A stretch of DNA of 64,000 nt from JANOZM01 sp031429355 (GTDB lineage: Bacteria; Pseudomonadota; Gammaproteobacteria; Burkholderiales; Burkholderiaceae_E). Both the position numbers and the translations under genes were made by a program. Location: contig JANOZM010000021.1 in the NCBI GenBank assembly GCA_031429355.1, positions 1-64,000 on the forward strand, in the 5' to 3' direction. A model generated the notes under the pieces. The model made no database searches, was not told the origin of the DNA, and saw nothing but the letters and a program-made list of their open reading frames with translations. Shown here in pieces: positions 1 to 8,273 of the stretch (position 1 is its first letter; every line of letters starts with the position of its first letter).

Positions 1-195
1 CAAACGTATCGGTGCCCGTCTTTACAATGTTCCAGCCATTGAGCTCTTCGGTTTCTCGGCGCTGCACAATTTGACCATTGGCATCGGTCTCGTACTCGCG
101 CAGTTGCTGCTTTGTGGCCGTTGGGTTGTACACTGCTTTTAGTCGGCCATTGGCGTCGTAGTAAAACTGCGAATAACCAGTGGTGCTAGTAGCTC
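1..195 (-). pseudogene. RHS/YD-repeat protein, 3' fragment (continues past window edge)
   Basis: The minus strand reads without a stop from about 195 to the left edge and contains YD-repeat text: FYYDANGRLKAVYNP, then YETDANGQIVQRRETEELNGW. Such repeats form the shell of RHS/polymorphic toxins and wall-associated proteins. The homology stops near 180-200, where plus-strand sequence of a PIN toxin gene begins. The same minus frame stays open to 292, but that stretch is antisense to the PIN gene and has no start codon that I trust. I therefore read this as an RHS gene that lost its 5' part at the junction; the rest lies outside the window. Confidence 0.6.
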
Positions 196-199
196 CCAA

Positions 200-508
200 A
201 TTGCTGAATACGAAGATGTTCTTGGTCGCGATGAAGTAATGCGAGATTCCGTTCTTAGCAACCTCGAGCGCGATCAATTGTTTAACGGTTTTTTAAGTTG
301 TTGTCGTTGGGTGGAAGTTTTTTATGCGTGGCGACCCAACCTACCTGACGAAGCAGACAATCACTTAATTGAATTAGCCATAGCCGGTCAAGCTGAAGCC
401 ATCGTAACCCGTAATTTAAACGACCTAAAACGTGGTGAATTAAAGTTTCCAGCGCTTAAAATACTAACCCCTGAACAATGTTTGGAGATATTTCCATGTC
501 AACCTTAA
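200..508 (+). pseudogene. PIN-domain toxin (COG1569-like), 5'-truncated
   Basis: From about 203 the plus strand reads AEYEDVLGRDEVMRDSVLS and then, further on, LSCCRWVEVFYAWRPNLPDEADN and AIVTRNLNDLKRGEL. This matches the C-terminal two thirds of 'putative toxin component, PIN family' proteins, ribonuclease-fold toxins that cleave RNA. The N-terminal beta strand with the first catalytic aspartate (LDTN-type motif) is absent: the DNA upstream is RHS sequence on the other strand. An ATG at 239 would give 89 residues without the first acidic residue, so this is probably not an active toxin. The remaining acidic positions (D and E in PDEADNHLIE, D in NLNDLKRG) are kept. The gene overlaps the downstream antitoxin by 13 bases. 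Confidence 0.7.
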
Positions 509-717
509 CAATACGATTACCCGACGATAAGCACCAACGATTAAAGGCGCTAGCAAGTTCGAATTCAATGAGTGTCAATAAACTTATAGACGAATTGGCA
601 ACAGTAGCGCTTGCCAATTTCGATGCGAAAGTTAGGTTCGAAACAAGGGCAAGGCGGGGTAATCCTAAAAAAGCGCTGGCTTTGTTAGACAAGCGTGATC
701 TTGCGGACAAAATTTAG
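496..717 (+). CDS. Ribbon-helix-helix antitoxin (HicB/CopG-like), partner of the PIN fragment
   Basis: This 73-residue protein begins STLTIRLPDDKHQRLKALA, a beta strand plus helix typical of ribbon-helix-helix DNA-binding antitoxins, with a second helix around SVNKLIDELATVAL. The C-terminus, rich in Arg and Lys, would bind the toxin. I chose the ATG at 496, which has a GGAG at 483-486 and starts the canonical RHH strand; an in-frame ATG at 478 would only add six residues. It overlaps the end of the PIN gene, the toxin-first order seen in COG1569 pairs. Since the toxin is truncated, the antitoxin may be an orphan. Confidence 0.7.
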   Translation: MSTLTIRLPDDKHQRLKALASSNSMSVNKLIDELATVALANFDAKVRFETRARRGNPKKALALLDKRDLADKI

Positions 718-1040
718 CGAACGAACAAAACTCTTTATCCCAAATTTCTTCTCCGAGACTTAATCTGTCAACGGTGCTGACAAAAAACGGGCACTGTCAG
801 ACCACGTCTGAACTTCTACACATCAACAGTGTGCTACCTTGGCCGCTGTGCACTGACCGACCACTTAACCATTCGTTTGTACAACGAAACCAATAAATAA
901 AATACTCAACGAATCATTGTCTGATCTACTTCTAATTGTTCGCCTAGTTCTACGTTTGCGCGTTGTTTAGATGGGTTGCCTTCTTTAGCTTACATGCGAA
1001 GCCTAACCGCTAAAAATTTAGCGCGCTAAACCAAAAACAA
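718..1040. other. Non-coding accessory stretch with palindromes
   Basis: I see no convincing coding frame here. It contains a perfect inverted repeat TCAGAC-cac-GTCTGA at 797-811 and a second one, TTCGTT-tgtac-AACGAA, at 872-888. The block 765-800 also has imperfectly repeated GTGCTGACA / GCACTGTCA pieces resembling the end of a mobile element. No transposase remains. It lies between the toxin-antitoxin remnant and the tRNA-Ser terminator. Confidence 0.4.
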
Positions 1041-1065
1041 AAAAGCCCCGTTTCGCGGGGCTTTT
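1041..1065 (-). terminator. Rho-independent terminator of the serS / tRNA-Ser unit
   Basis: AAAAGCCCCG-tttcg-CGGGGCTTTT forms a strong GC stem flanked by A and T runs. Read on the minus strand it lies about 45 bases after the CCA end of the tRNA and is followed by a T-rich run (1030-1045), so it should end transcripts coming from serS and the tRNA. Confidence 0.8.
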
Positions 1066-1107
1066 AAGCTTAAAACTGTATCGTTATAAACTGCAAAAAA
1101 CGATCTT

Positions 1108-1197
1108 TGGCGGAGAAGGAGGGATTCGAACCCTCGGATAGGTTGCCCCATCGCCTGATTTCGAGTCAGGTACATTCGACCACTCTGCCACCTCTCC
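1108..1197 (-). tRNA. tRNA-Ser (anticodon CGA)
   Basis: The 90-base gene on the minus strand begins GGAGAGG, which pairs with CTTCTCC at the 3' end, followed by discriminator G and an encoded CCA (1108-1110). The anticodon loop is CTCGAAA between CCTGA and TCAGG, giving anticodon CGA, which reads UCG serine codons. The long variable arm (GATGGGGCAACCTATC) is the class II feature of tRNA-Ser, and the T loop GGTTCGAATCC is canonical. It lies 48 bases downstream of serS, in the same orientation. Confidence 0.95.
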
Positions 1198-1245
1198 GCG
1201 GGTCGTGGTTTTCGACTGGGTTGGATTCTAGCAGAGAGTTTTCAG

Positions 1246-2556
1246 TTAAACAGGGCTAAGTACCTCTAAGCCGCCCATATAGGGTTTGAGTGCGTCGGGA
1301 ACCCGCACCGAACCATCGGCTTGTTGGTAGTTTTCTAGTACTGCAACCAAAGTTCGACCTACCGCCAAGCCCGACCCGTTTAAGGTATGCACTAATTCGT
1401 TCTTGCCTTGCGCGTTTTTATAGCGGGTTTGCATGCGCCGGGCTTGAAAAGCTTCGCAGTTGCTGCAGCTTGAAATTTCGCGGTAAGCACCCTGCCCCGG
1501 CAGCCACACTTCTAGGTCGTAAGTTTTAGTTGCGCCAAAGCCCATATCGCCCGTGCACAGTGCCATTACGCGGTAAGGCAAACCCAAACGCTGCAAGATT
1601 ACTTCGGCGTGGCCAGTCATTTTTTCTAAGGCTTCGTATGATTCTTCGGGCTTGGTAATCCACACCATTTCTACTTTATCGAATTGATGTTGACGGATCA
1701 TGCCTTTGGTATCGCGGCCATAGCTCCCAGCCTCGCTACGAAAGCAAGGCGAGTGCGCTGTAAATTGCAGGGGCAATTTTGCACCATCCAATAAGTCGCC
1801 ACGCACTTGATTGGTTAAGCTAATTTCCGAGGTTGAAATTAACCATAAATCGCTTTCGTTTTCGTTTTCGCTTCTATTTTCCTTTACGCCACCCTTGCGA
1901 ACCGAAAACATGTCGTCAGCAAACTTGGGCAATTGGCCAGTGCCTAATAACGATTCGCTATTTACGATGTAAGGGGTGTAGCACTCGGTGTAACCGTGTT
2001 CGCGTGTGTGGGTGTCCAACATAAATTGGGCAAGTGCACGATGCATGCGCGCAATGCCACCACGCATTACCGTAAATCGCGCACCAGCTAATTTAACGCC
2101 AGTCTCGAAATCCATACCTAACGGCACACCAATGTCAGAATGGTCTTTTGCAACAAACGGTAATTGGGCCGGGTCACCCCAGCGGCGAACTTCGACATTA
2201 CCCGATTCGTCGTTGCCAACGGGCACTGACTCATGCGGTAAGTTGGGGATGCTCATTAGCAAATCGTTTACACGCGCTAATACTGCATCGTTTTTATCAG
2301 TCGCAATTTTTAAAGCATCGCCGAGGCCAGCCACTTCGGCTAACACTGCCGATGCATCTTTACCTTTGGCTTTTAATTGGCCAACTTGCTTGCTTAGCGT
2401 ATTACGCTTGGCTTGCAGTGCCTCGGTTTCCATTTGAACCGTTTTACGTTCTGCCTCAAGCGCTATAAATGCGTCTTGATCGAGCTGAACTTTACGGGCG
2501 GCTAAACGCTGTGCAACAGCGGCTATATCTTTACGAAATAATTGAATATCAAGCAT
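1246..2556 (-). CDS. serS: Seryl-tRNA synthetase
   Basis: A cytoplasmic class II synthetase that charges tRNA-Ser (and tRNA-Sec where present) with serine. The 436 residues are full length. The N-terminal 110 residues are the long antiparallel coiled-coil arm that grips the tRNA variable arm. Motif 2 is visible as FRSEAGSYGRDTKGMIRQHQ and motif 3 as GSGLAVGRTLVAVLENYQ. A small acidic insertion, NRSENENES, made by an imperfect TTCGTT repeat at 1852-1878, precedes the LWLISTSE strand. This is a surface-loop variation and should not affect catalysis. The gene lies directly upstream of a tRNA-Ser gene and is preceded by rarA in the same direction, as in many betaproteobacteria. Confidence 0.97.
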   Translation of the reverse strand: MLDIQLFRKDIAAVAQRLAARKVQLDQDAFIALEAERKTVQMETEALQAKRNTLSKQVGQLKAKGKDASAVLAEVAGLGDALKIATDKNDAVLARVNDLLMSIPNLPHESVPVGNDESGNVEVRRWGDPAQLPFVAKDHSDIGVPLGMDFETGVKLAGARFTVMRGGIARMHRALAQFMLDTHTREHGYTECYTPYIVNSESLLGTGQLPKFADDMFSVRKGGVKENRSENENESDLWLISTSEISLTNQVRGDLLDGAKLPLQFTAHSPCFRSEAGSYGRDTKGMIRQHQFDKVEMVWITKPEESYEALEKMTGHAEVILQRLGLPYRVMALCTGDMGFGATKTYDLEVWLPGQGAYREISSCSNCEAFQARRMQTRYKNAQGKNELVHTLNGSGLAVGRTLVAVLENYQQADGSVRVPDALKPYMGGLEVLSPV

Positions 2557-2628
2557 AACTTCTTTCTATGAACCCGCGCATTATAGTGAATGCGCTCCAC
2601 ATACTGAATCGCCTAGTAAAAAAAGGGT

Positions 2629-4050
2629 TCAGCGACGAGATCGCGGGTCAGATTCGTTACCAGCTTCTTGGTCTAGTTTTTTTAAACTGGCTAATTTTTC
2701 TGCGATTTTAGCTTCTAGGCCACGGTCGGTCGGTTGATAAAACGCTTGTGGCTCCATTCCGTCGGGCCAATAGTTTTCTGCGGCCGCGTAGCCCCCTGCC
2801 TCATCATGGGCGTAACGATAGTTGGCACCCGCGCCAAGCGACTTCATTAATTGTGTAGGGGCATTACGTAAGTGCATAGGAACCAAACGAGATTGATCTT
2901 TGGCAACTAAACTGCGAGCTGCGTTATAAGCTGCATACCCTGCGTTACTTTTAGCTGCTACAGCAAGATACAACACGGCTTGGCCAAGGGCAAGCTCGCC
3001 TTCGGGCGAACCCAACCTTTCGTAGGTTGATGCTGCATCGTTAGTCAGTTGCATTGCACGCGGGTCTGCTAACCCAATGTCTTCCCATGCCATTCGCACA
3101 ATACGTCGCGCTAAGTAACGCGGATCGGCACCGCCATCGAGCATTCGACAAAACCAATACAGCGCTGCATCGGGGTCGGAACCTCGAACCGCTTTATGTA
3201 ACGCTGAAATTTGATCGTAAAACTGATCGCCGCCTTTATCAAACCGTCGGCCTTGCGCGCTAAGGGCCTGCTCGATAAACGCTGCATCAATAACCGTGGT
3301 TTTTTCAAACTGTGCTGCGGTTTGAATTTGCGCAATTAAGTTCAGCAAACGTCGCCCATCACCATCGGCCATATTGACTAAGCTGGCAGTTGCTTCAGGT
3401 AAAAATTGCAAATGCGGCATGGCAATACGATTGGCACGTTGCGCTATCTCTTGTAAATCAGCCGACTCTAAACTTTTTAGCACATGCACTTGGGCACGCG
3501 ATAACAACGCCGAGTTCAATTCGAATGACGGGTTCTCGGTGGTCGCTCCGATTAACGTGATCAGCCCGTTCTCTACAAACGGTAGCAACCCATCTTGCTG
3601 GCTTTTATTAAAGCGATGAATTTCATCAATAAACAAAATGGTGCGCTTGCCTTGCGATTGCATAATGCGCGCTTCGTCCATCGCCGAACGAATTTCTTTA
3701 ACACCGGCAAAAACGGCCGACAAGGCAATAAAATGATAATCAAAGGCTTGGGCAGTTAAGCGAGCTATCGTGGTCTTACCGACCCCAGGCGGGCCCCACA
3801 GCACCATACTATGGGGTTGCCCAGATTCGAAGGCGATGCGCAGCGGCATGCCTGCACCAATTAGATGTTGCTGACCAATTACTTCATCAATCGTTATCGG
3901 CCGAAGTTGTTCAGCAAGCGGGAGTGAATTATTAGTCAACAGTTCGACCGAATCGCCTCCTTCGGTATTCGTTGCGCCAAAAGCCCGACCGTGAGGACTT
4001 GTCGCCGTGGTATTGGCCACAGATTGGGTTAGATCGAGATTTGTTTGCAT
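2629..4050 (-). CDS. rarA: Replication-associated recombination protein A (AAA+ ATPase)
   Basis: RarA/MgsA is a clamp-loader-like AAA+ ATPase acting at stalled forks, related to eukaryotic WRNIP1/Mgs1. Visible motifs are Walker A GPPGVGKTT, Walker B LFIDEIHRFNK, sensor 1 IGATTENPSFE and the C-terminal tetramerisation region around DGGADPRYLARRIVRMAWEDIGLADP. The 473-residue reading carries about 45 residues before the conserved PLAEQLRPITIDEVIGQ, more than usual. The first ATG was kept because no other ATG precedes the conserved part, but a TTG start close to the PLAEQ region is possible. It follows lolA and precedes serS, the usual betaproteobacterial order. Confidence 0.95.
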   Translation of the reverse strand: MQTNLDLTQSVANTTATSPHGRAFGATNTEGGDSVELLTNNSLPLAEQLRPITIDEVIGQQHLIGAGMPLRIAFESGQPHSMVLWGPPGVGKTTIARLTAQAFDYHFIALSAVFAGVKEIRSAMDEARIMQSQGKRTILFIDEIHRFNKSQQDGLLPFVENGLITLIGATTENPSFELNSALLSRAQVHVLKSLESADLQEIAQRANRIAMPHLQFLPEATASLVNMADGDGRRLLNLIAQIQTAAQFEKTTVIDAAFIEQALSAQGRRFDKGGDQFYDQISALHKAVRGSDPDAALYWFCRMLDGGADPRYLARRIVRMAWEDIGLADPRAMQLTNDAASTYERLGSPEGELALGQAVLYLAVAAKSNAGYAAYNAARSLVAKDQSRLVPMHLRNAPTQLMKSLGAGANYRYAHDEAGGYAAAENYWPDGMEPQAFYQPTDRGLEAKIAEKLASLKKLDQEAGNESDPRSRR

Positions 4051-4090
4051 AAAGCTGTTCGGTCAGATCGGGCTAGCGGTAAAATACAGC

Positions 4091-4678
4091 ATGAAAACAT
4101 CAATGATATCTGGCTTGCTGACGCGAAAAGCCAATTTTGCTGCCGCACTCGCCGCATTTGCAACTATTTTAAGCATCACCCCCAACATTAGTTATGCTCA
4201 AGAAAGCAAAACTGAAAAAACCAAAGCCCCAACCGTCAAGGTTGATAGCTTAAAACGGGACGACTACGTTACAACGGCTTGCGGCTGTGCCTACTATGCG
4301 CCTACTTCCAAACGCGAAGATGGCCCGATGTATTTATGGATTAATGGCAAAGGTGAAGCCACAATGAAGTTGGACGGCAAAATGCGTTCGATGAAAGTCA
4401 TCAAAGAGGAGCGAGTATTTGTTAATAGCAAGCCGCAACAGGGCAAAATTGGCTCGGGCGATAAAGTCCTTATGGTGCTGCAAGCCGATACGCTTAGCGC
4501 CTCCGTGACCAACACGGCAGAGCGCAATTGCACGGTTGGCCCCGAGTGTTCGCAATTTCGCTGGCAAAGCACTATTAACTTGTCGGAATTTGAAGGCCGC
4601 AAAAGTATGAATGCATGGGCCGTTTGTGGTTGCCCCGGACGCAAATTATTTAAAGCCGAAGAGAAAAAAGAAGAGTAA
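4091..4678 (+). CDS. Secreted protein of unknown function with two Cys-Gly-Cys motifs
   Basis: I do not recognise a named family. The 195-residue protein starts with a signal peptide: basic MKTSMISGLLTRK, a hydrophobic stretch AAALAAFATILSI, and a likely cleavage after SYA near residue 36. The mature part has six cysteines: a CGC at 64-66, single cysteines at 147 and 153, and a second CGC at 179-181. It ends in a charged tail, EEKKEE. Paired cysteines in a periplasmic protein suggest disulfides or metal binding, but this is inference. Start chosen at 4091 because it begins the signal peptide. It is divergent from rarA and followed by another small secreted protein. Confidence 0.75.
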   Translation: MKTSMISGLLTRKANFAAALAAFATILSITPNISYAQESKTEKTKAPTVKVDSLKRDDYVTTACGCAYYAPTSKREDGPMYLWINGKGEATMKLDGKMRSMKVIKEERVFVNSKPQQGKIGSGDKVLMVLQADTLSASVTNTAERNCTVGPECSQFRWQSTINLSEFEGRKSMNAWAVCGCPGRKLFKAEEKKEE

Positions 4679-4680
4679 CT

Positions 4681-4738
4681 GGAAGGTTAAGCGAGTCTGG
4701 ATAAGTAAGTCTGAACAAGCGAGTCTGAAAAAGCAATT
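4681..4738 (+). repeat. Short tandem repeat in the spacer (14-base unit)
   Basis: The spacer between the two secreted-protein genes holds repeated GTCTG-containing units: AAGCGAGTCTGG, ATAAGTAAGTCTGA and ACAAGCGAGTCTGA, with a period of about 14 bases from 4689 to 4730. No hairpin or operator is evident. Confidence 0.55.
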
Positions 4739-5122
4739 ATGAAAAAACACATTTTAAAAACCACTGTTTTTGCTACCTATCTCGCCTTTATTCCGGTAGC
4801 AAGCGCTGAATTAGTTCCAATTAAATGGACTGATGGGCAGTTTTCGTACAAGGCCACCATTGGCCCCAAAAAATTTGTAGAAATCTGCGGACCGTTAAAA
4901 AAATTTCAAGTGATCGATTGGCGCTTTAGTGCGTCGGGTGCAACTGATTTTAATATCCACTATCACGTTGGCAAGGAAGTGATTGCCCCAGTCGATAAGA
5001 AGAACGTAGACGCGGCTGAAGGTGTTACAAATATTGGGTTGGATCAAGACTATTGCTGGATGTGGAGCAATAAAAGTGATCGGGTCGTCAATTTAGACGT
5101 TGTGTTGGGTCAAGCCAGTTAA
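4739..5122 (+). CDS. Small periplasmic protein of unknown function
   Basis: The 127-residue protein has a signal peptide (MKKHILKTTVFATYLAFIPVASA, cleavage after ASA near residue 23). The mature part, about 104 residues, is predicted mostly beta: FQVIDWRFSASGATDFNIHYHVGKE, then YCWMWSNKSDRVVNLDVVL. Two cysteines (in EICGPL and DYCWMW) could form a disulfide. The pattern 'FNIHYHVGKE ... CWMW.NKS' recurs, to my memory, in uncharacterised proteobacterial proteins, and I assign no function. It lies 60 bases after the previous secreted protein and meets lolA head to tail with one base between. Confidence 0.7.
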   Translation: MKKHILKTTVFATYLAFIPVASAELVPIKWTDGQFSYKATIGPKKFVEICGPLKKFQVIDWRFSASGATDFNIHYHVGKEVIAPVDKKNVDAAEGVTNIGLDQDYCWMWSNKSDRVVNLDVVLGQAS

Positions 5123-5123
5123 A

Positions 5124-5753
5124 TTATTGCTCGACAACATCCGCACCTTTAGGCGGAACAAATTTAAACGTTGCATCATTTAGTGCAGGGTTGCGTTGCA
5201 CGTTACGCAAAGTCACCGTCACTAGTTGGCCAAAACTATCTTTAATTTCTAACACCGCAGGCATACCGCCCGCAAAGCCAATTGATATCTTTTCGAAGCC
5301 AGCGTCTTTGCTTTTTGGAATCGCATCAAGCCACTCTAAACCTTGGCGCGAAGCGGCCTCGGTAAGTTCAAAGTCTTTGTCTAATTGGGCCGAGCCAAAC
5401 AAAATGGCTGCAGGTGTTGCACCGATTGCTGCGCCAGTTTTGCGGACCGTAACTTGATTTAAATCTTTATCAAAGAACCAAGCTTTTTCGCCATCGGCAA
5501 CCATTAGTTGTTCATAGGGTTTTTTAATATCCCAGCGAAACTTTCCGGGGCGGCTAAAACTAAAAGCACCCGTAGTAACTTCGGTTTTGCCGCCACGCTT
5601 GACTTGGCTTTGTTGAAATTCGCCAGTAGCTGATTTTGTTGCTGTCGAAAACTCACGCAGCTGCTCTATAGCGCCTGCGTTAGCAACACTTGACCATGCG
5701 ATAGTCGCCACCAAGGCGGTTGAAAAAACTATTTGATTTAATTTGCTAGCCAT
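5124..5753 (-). CDS. lolA: Outer-membrane lipoprotein carrier protein LolA
   Basis: LolA ferries lipoproteins released by LolCDE across the periplasm to LolB at the outer membrane. The 209-residue protein has a signal peptide ending AWSSVANA, then the LolA fold. Diagnostic stretches are GEFQQSQVKRGGK, the FSFSRPGKFRWDIKKPYEQLMVADGEKAWFFD block split over two strands, and SFGQLVTVTLRN near the end. The gene starts 18 bases after ftsK in the same direction and precedes rarA and serS, the common gene order in this group. Confidence 0.95.
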   Translation of the reverse strand: MASKLNQIVFSTALVATIAWSSVANAGAIEQLREFSTATKSATGEFQQSQVKRGGKTEVTTGAFSFSRPGKFRWDIKKPYEQLMVADGEKAWFFDKDLNQVTVRKTGAAIGATPAAILFGSAQLDKDFELTEAASRQGLEWLDAIPKSKDAGFEKISIGFAGGMPAVLEIKDSFGQLVTVTLRNVQRNPALNDATFKFVPPKGADVVEQ

Positions 5754-5771
5754 TTGAGGCGCACCAATCGC

Positions 5772-8198
5772 TTAAGCGTTATCCCGCACATGCGGAACCA
5801 AAATATCGCGATTACCGTTACTGGCCATTGTCGAAACGACGCCTGATTTTTCCATTTGCTCGAGTAAGCGCGCGGCACGGTTGTAACCAATGCGTAAGTG
5901 GCGTTGTACTAAAGAAATAGAAGCGCGTTTGTGTTGCAACACCACAGAGACCGCCTGATCGTAAAGTTCATCGGATTCGCCATTAACGCCGGCCTCTGCC
6001 AAGGTCGTTGACAAGCCGCCAAAACCGACTGCACTGCCGGTGTTAACGTCTTCCATTACACCGCCCTCGAGAATGCCCTCAATGTAATCAGGCTCGCCCC
6101 ACTGACGCCAATGCTCAACTACTTTATTGACCTCTTCGTCCGATACAAACGCACCGTGCAACCGTTGTGGCAAACCGGTGCCAGGGGGCATAAACAGCAT
6201 GTCGCCCTGCCCTAGCAAAGCTTCTGCACCCATTTGATCCAAAATCGTTCTCGAGTCGATTTTGCTCGATACTTGAAATGCTAAACGGGTGGGAATGTTC
6301 GCTTTGATTAAACCTGTAATAACGTCAACAGATGGACGCTGGGTAGCCAACACTAAATGAATACCAGCGGCGCGAGCCTTTTGTGCAAGCCGCGCAATAA
6401 GCTCTTCGATCTTTTTACCGACAACCATCATTAAATCGGCTAACTCATCGATAAACACCACAATTTGCGGCAGGTGGCCAATGGGTTCTGGCGCATCAGG
6501 TGTTAACGAAAACGGGTTGGGAATTTTTTCGCCGCGTTTATCCGCTTCGGCAATTTTTGCGTTGTAGCCGGCCAAATTACGCACACCTACTTTGCTTAGC
6601 AATTTATAACGACGTTCCATCTCGGCGACACACCAATTAAGCGCGTGTGCTGCTTGCTTCATATCGGTAACAACGGGCGCTAACAAATGGGGGATGCCCT
6701 CGTAAACACTCATTTCGAGCATTTTTGGGTCGATCAAAATTAAGCGCACTTGATTAGGACCAGCCTTGTACAGCAGCGATAACAACATCGCGTTAATACC
6801 CACCGATTTACCAGAGCCGGTCGTACCTGCAACCAATAAGTGGGGCATTTTTGCAAGATCGACGCTGACGGGAAGACCCGCAATATCTTTACCCAAAGCC
6901 AGTGTTAATGGCGATGACGCATCACCAAAATTTTTGGCGGCAATAATTTCAGACAATTTTACGGCTTGACGTTTTGGGTTGGGTATTTCTAAACCCATAA
7001 AACTCTTGCCAGGAATAGTTTCCACAACACGCACCGATTGCACCGAAAGTGCACGCGATAAATCACGCGCTAAGTTTACGATTTGTGAGCCCTTTACACC
7101 AATTGCAGGTTCAATTTCGTAGCGGGTAATAACCGGTCCAGGTTGAGCAGAAACTACGTTAACCACCACACCAAAATCAGATAGTTTCTTTTCGATTAAG
7201 CGCGATGTGTATTCCAATGTTTCGACCGGAATTCGCTCGATAGCTGCTGGCGGCAAGTCGAGTAATGAAATGCTGGGCAAATCGGTCTCTGCAAGATCCC
7301 GATCAGTAAACAAATTTTCTTGACGCTCTTTGTAGGCTTGTTTTGATGGCTCGATAATTACTGGCTGAGCAAAAAACACTGGCTCTTCGGCAAGGGGTGC
7401 CAAGATTTTGCGTTTTTCGACCAATGTTTCTATACGTTCTGTAGCGGCTTGTACGCCAATTTTGCGATCGGAACGGGCCACTACCAATAAACGAACTCGG
7501 CGCACACACCACTCTAATGCAGCCCCGGTGCGCTCAAAAATCGTGAGCCACGAAACGCTAAAAAACAAACTGACACCGGCCGCTACCAAAACCAGTAATG
7601 ACAATGTAGAACCCACTGCACCGGTTAACGATACTAGCGCGCTGCCGATTAAATCGCCAACAACCCCACCGGGTGCCATGGGCAATTGCGCCTGAAGGGA
7701 ATACATACGGGTGGCTTCGAGGCCGCTGCAACCCAACAGCAACAGGCCAAACCCTAGCCAACGTTCCCAATTAGCCATACCTGCATTAGTAATTGCAGTT
7801 TCGGTGGCTTCTTCGGCCGCTTTACGGCCTCGTGCGCCGCTTTTTTCGTTAGCGCTGGCAACGCGCAATGCGCGAATACCTTGATAGCCTTGGTAGACCA
7901 ACACTAAACACAGAACCACCCACAGGTAACTACTGATGCCAAACAAATACAAAATAAAGTCGGCAGCATAAGCGCCTAACTTTCCACCGATGTTGCGCGC
8001 AACACCCATGGCTTCATTAGACCAGCCTGGGTCGCTGCGCGTATAGGTAAACAACACCAAAAACAGCATCGCAGCAAAGGCCAACAAAACCAGCAAACGT
8101 AACTCAGCCAGCAATTCCAACGCCCGAGGCGTTAGAACTGAGGGCCGACGATTTCGGGGAACGGCACCAATGGATGCCCCTGCAGCTACTTTTGCCAT
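5772..8198 (-). CDS. ftsK: DNA translocase FtsK
   Basis: FtsK pumps chromosomal DNA at the septum and activates XerCD recombination at dif. The 808-residue protein has four to five membrane segments in the first 225 residues (for example 33-52, 81-104, 146-160, 197-220). A short linker follows, then the RecA-like motor with Walker A GTTGSGKS (458-465) and Walker B VVFIDELADL (580-589). The C-terminal gamma winged helix from about 742 contains RASISLVQRHLRIGYNRAAR, which reads KOPS sequences. It is shorter than E. coli FtsK because the linker is short, which is normal in betaproteobacteria. It lies between the Crp/Fnr gene and lolA, all in one direction. Confidence 0.97.
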   Translation of the reverse strand: MAKVAAGASIGAVPRNRRPSVLTPRALELLAELRLLVLLAFAAMLFLVLFTYTRSDPGWSNEAMGVARNIGGKLGAYAADFILYLFGISSYLWVVLCLVLVYQGYQGIRALRVASANEKSGARGRKAAEEATETAITNAGMANWERWLGFGLLLLGCSGLEATRMYSLQAQLPMAPGGVVGDLIGSALVSLTGAVGSTLSLLVLVAAGVSLFFSVSWLTIFERTGAALEWCVRRVRLLVVARSDRKIGVQAATERIETLVEKRKILAPLAEEPVFFAQPVIIEPSKQAYKERQENLFTDRDLAETDLPSISLLDLPPAAIERIPVETLEYTSRLIEKKLSDFGVVVNVVSAQPGPVITRYEIEPAIGVKGSQIVNLARDLSRALSVQSVRVVETIPGKSFMGLEIPNPKRQAVKLSEIIAAKNFGDASSPLTLALGKDIAGLPVSVDLAKMPHLLVAGTTGSGKSVGINAMLLSLLYKAGPNQVRLILIDPKMLEMSVYEGIPHLLAPVVTDMKQAAHALNWCVAEMERRYKLLSKVGVRNLAGYNAKIAEADKRGEKIPNPFSLTPDAPEPIGHLPQIVVFIDELADLMMVVGKKIEELIARLAQKARAAGIHLVLATQRPSVDVITGLIKANIPTRLAFQVSSKIDSRTILDQMGAEALLGQGDMLFMPPGTGLPQRLHGAFVSDEEVNKVVEHWRQWGEPDYIEGILEGGVMEDVNTGSAVGFGGLSTTLAEAGVNGESDELYDQAVSVVLQHKRASISLVQRHLRIGYNRAARLLEQMEKSGVVSTMASNGNRDILVPHVRDNA

Positions 8199-8273
8199 AA
8201 AACCTTAATTCTTTAAAACAATTTACTTTTTTAGTGCGCGCGCTTATTTACAAACCACGTATCAATTTACGTT

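Noticed and set aside
1..292. A single minus-strand coding frame to 292 as the full RHS gene start
   Set aside because: Bases 205-292 match the PIN toxin on the plus strand, and the frame has no acceptable start codon, so the extension is an antisense coincidence.
940..1010. Integron attC-like site (GCCTAAC near 1005)
   Set aside because: One end resembles RYYYAAC, but no matching GTTRRRY and no proper arms were found at the needed distance.
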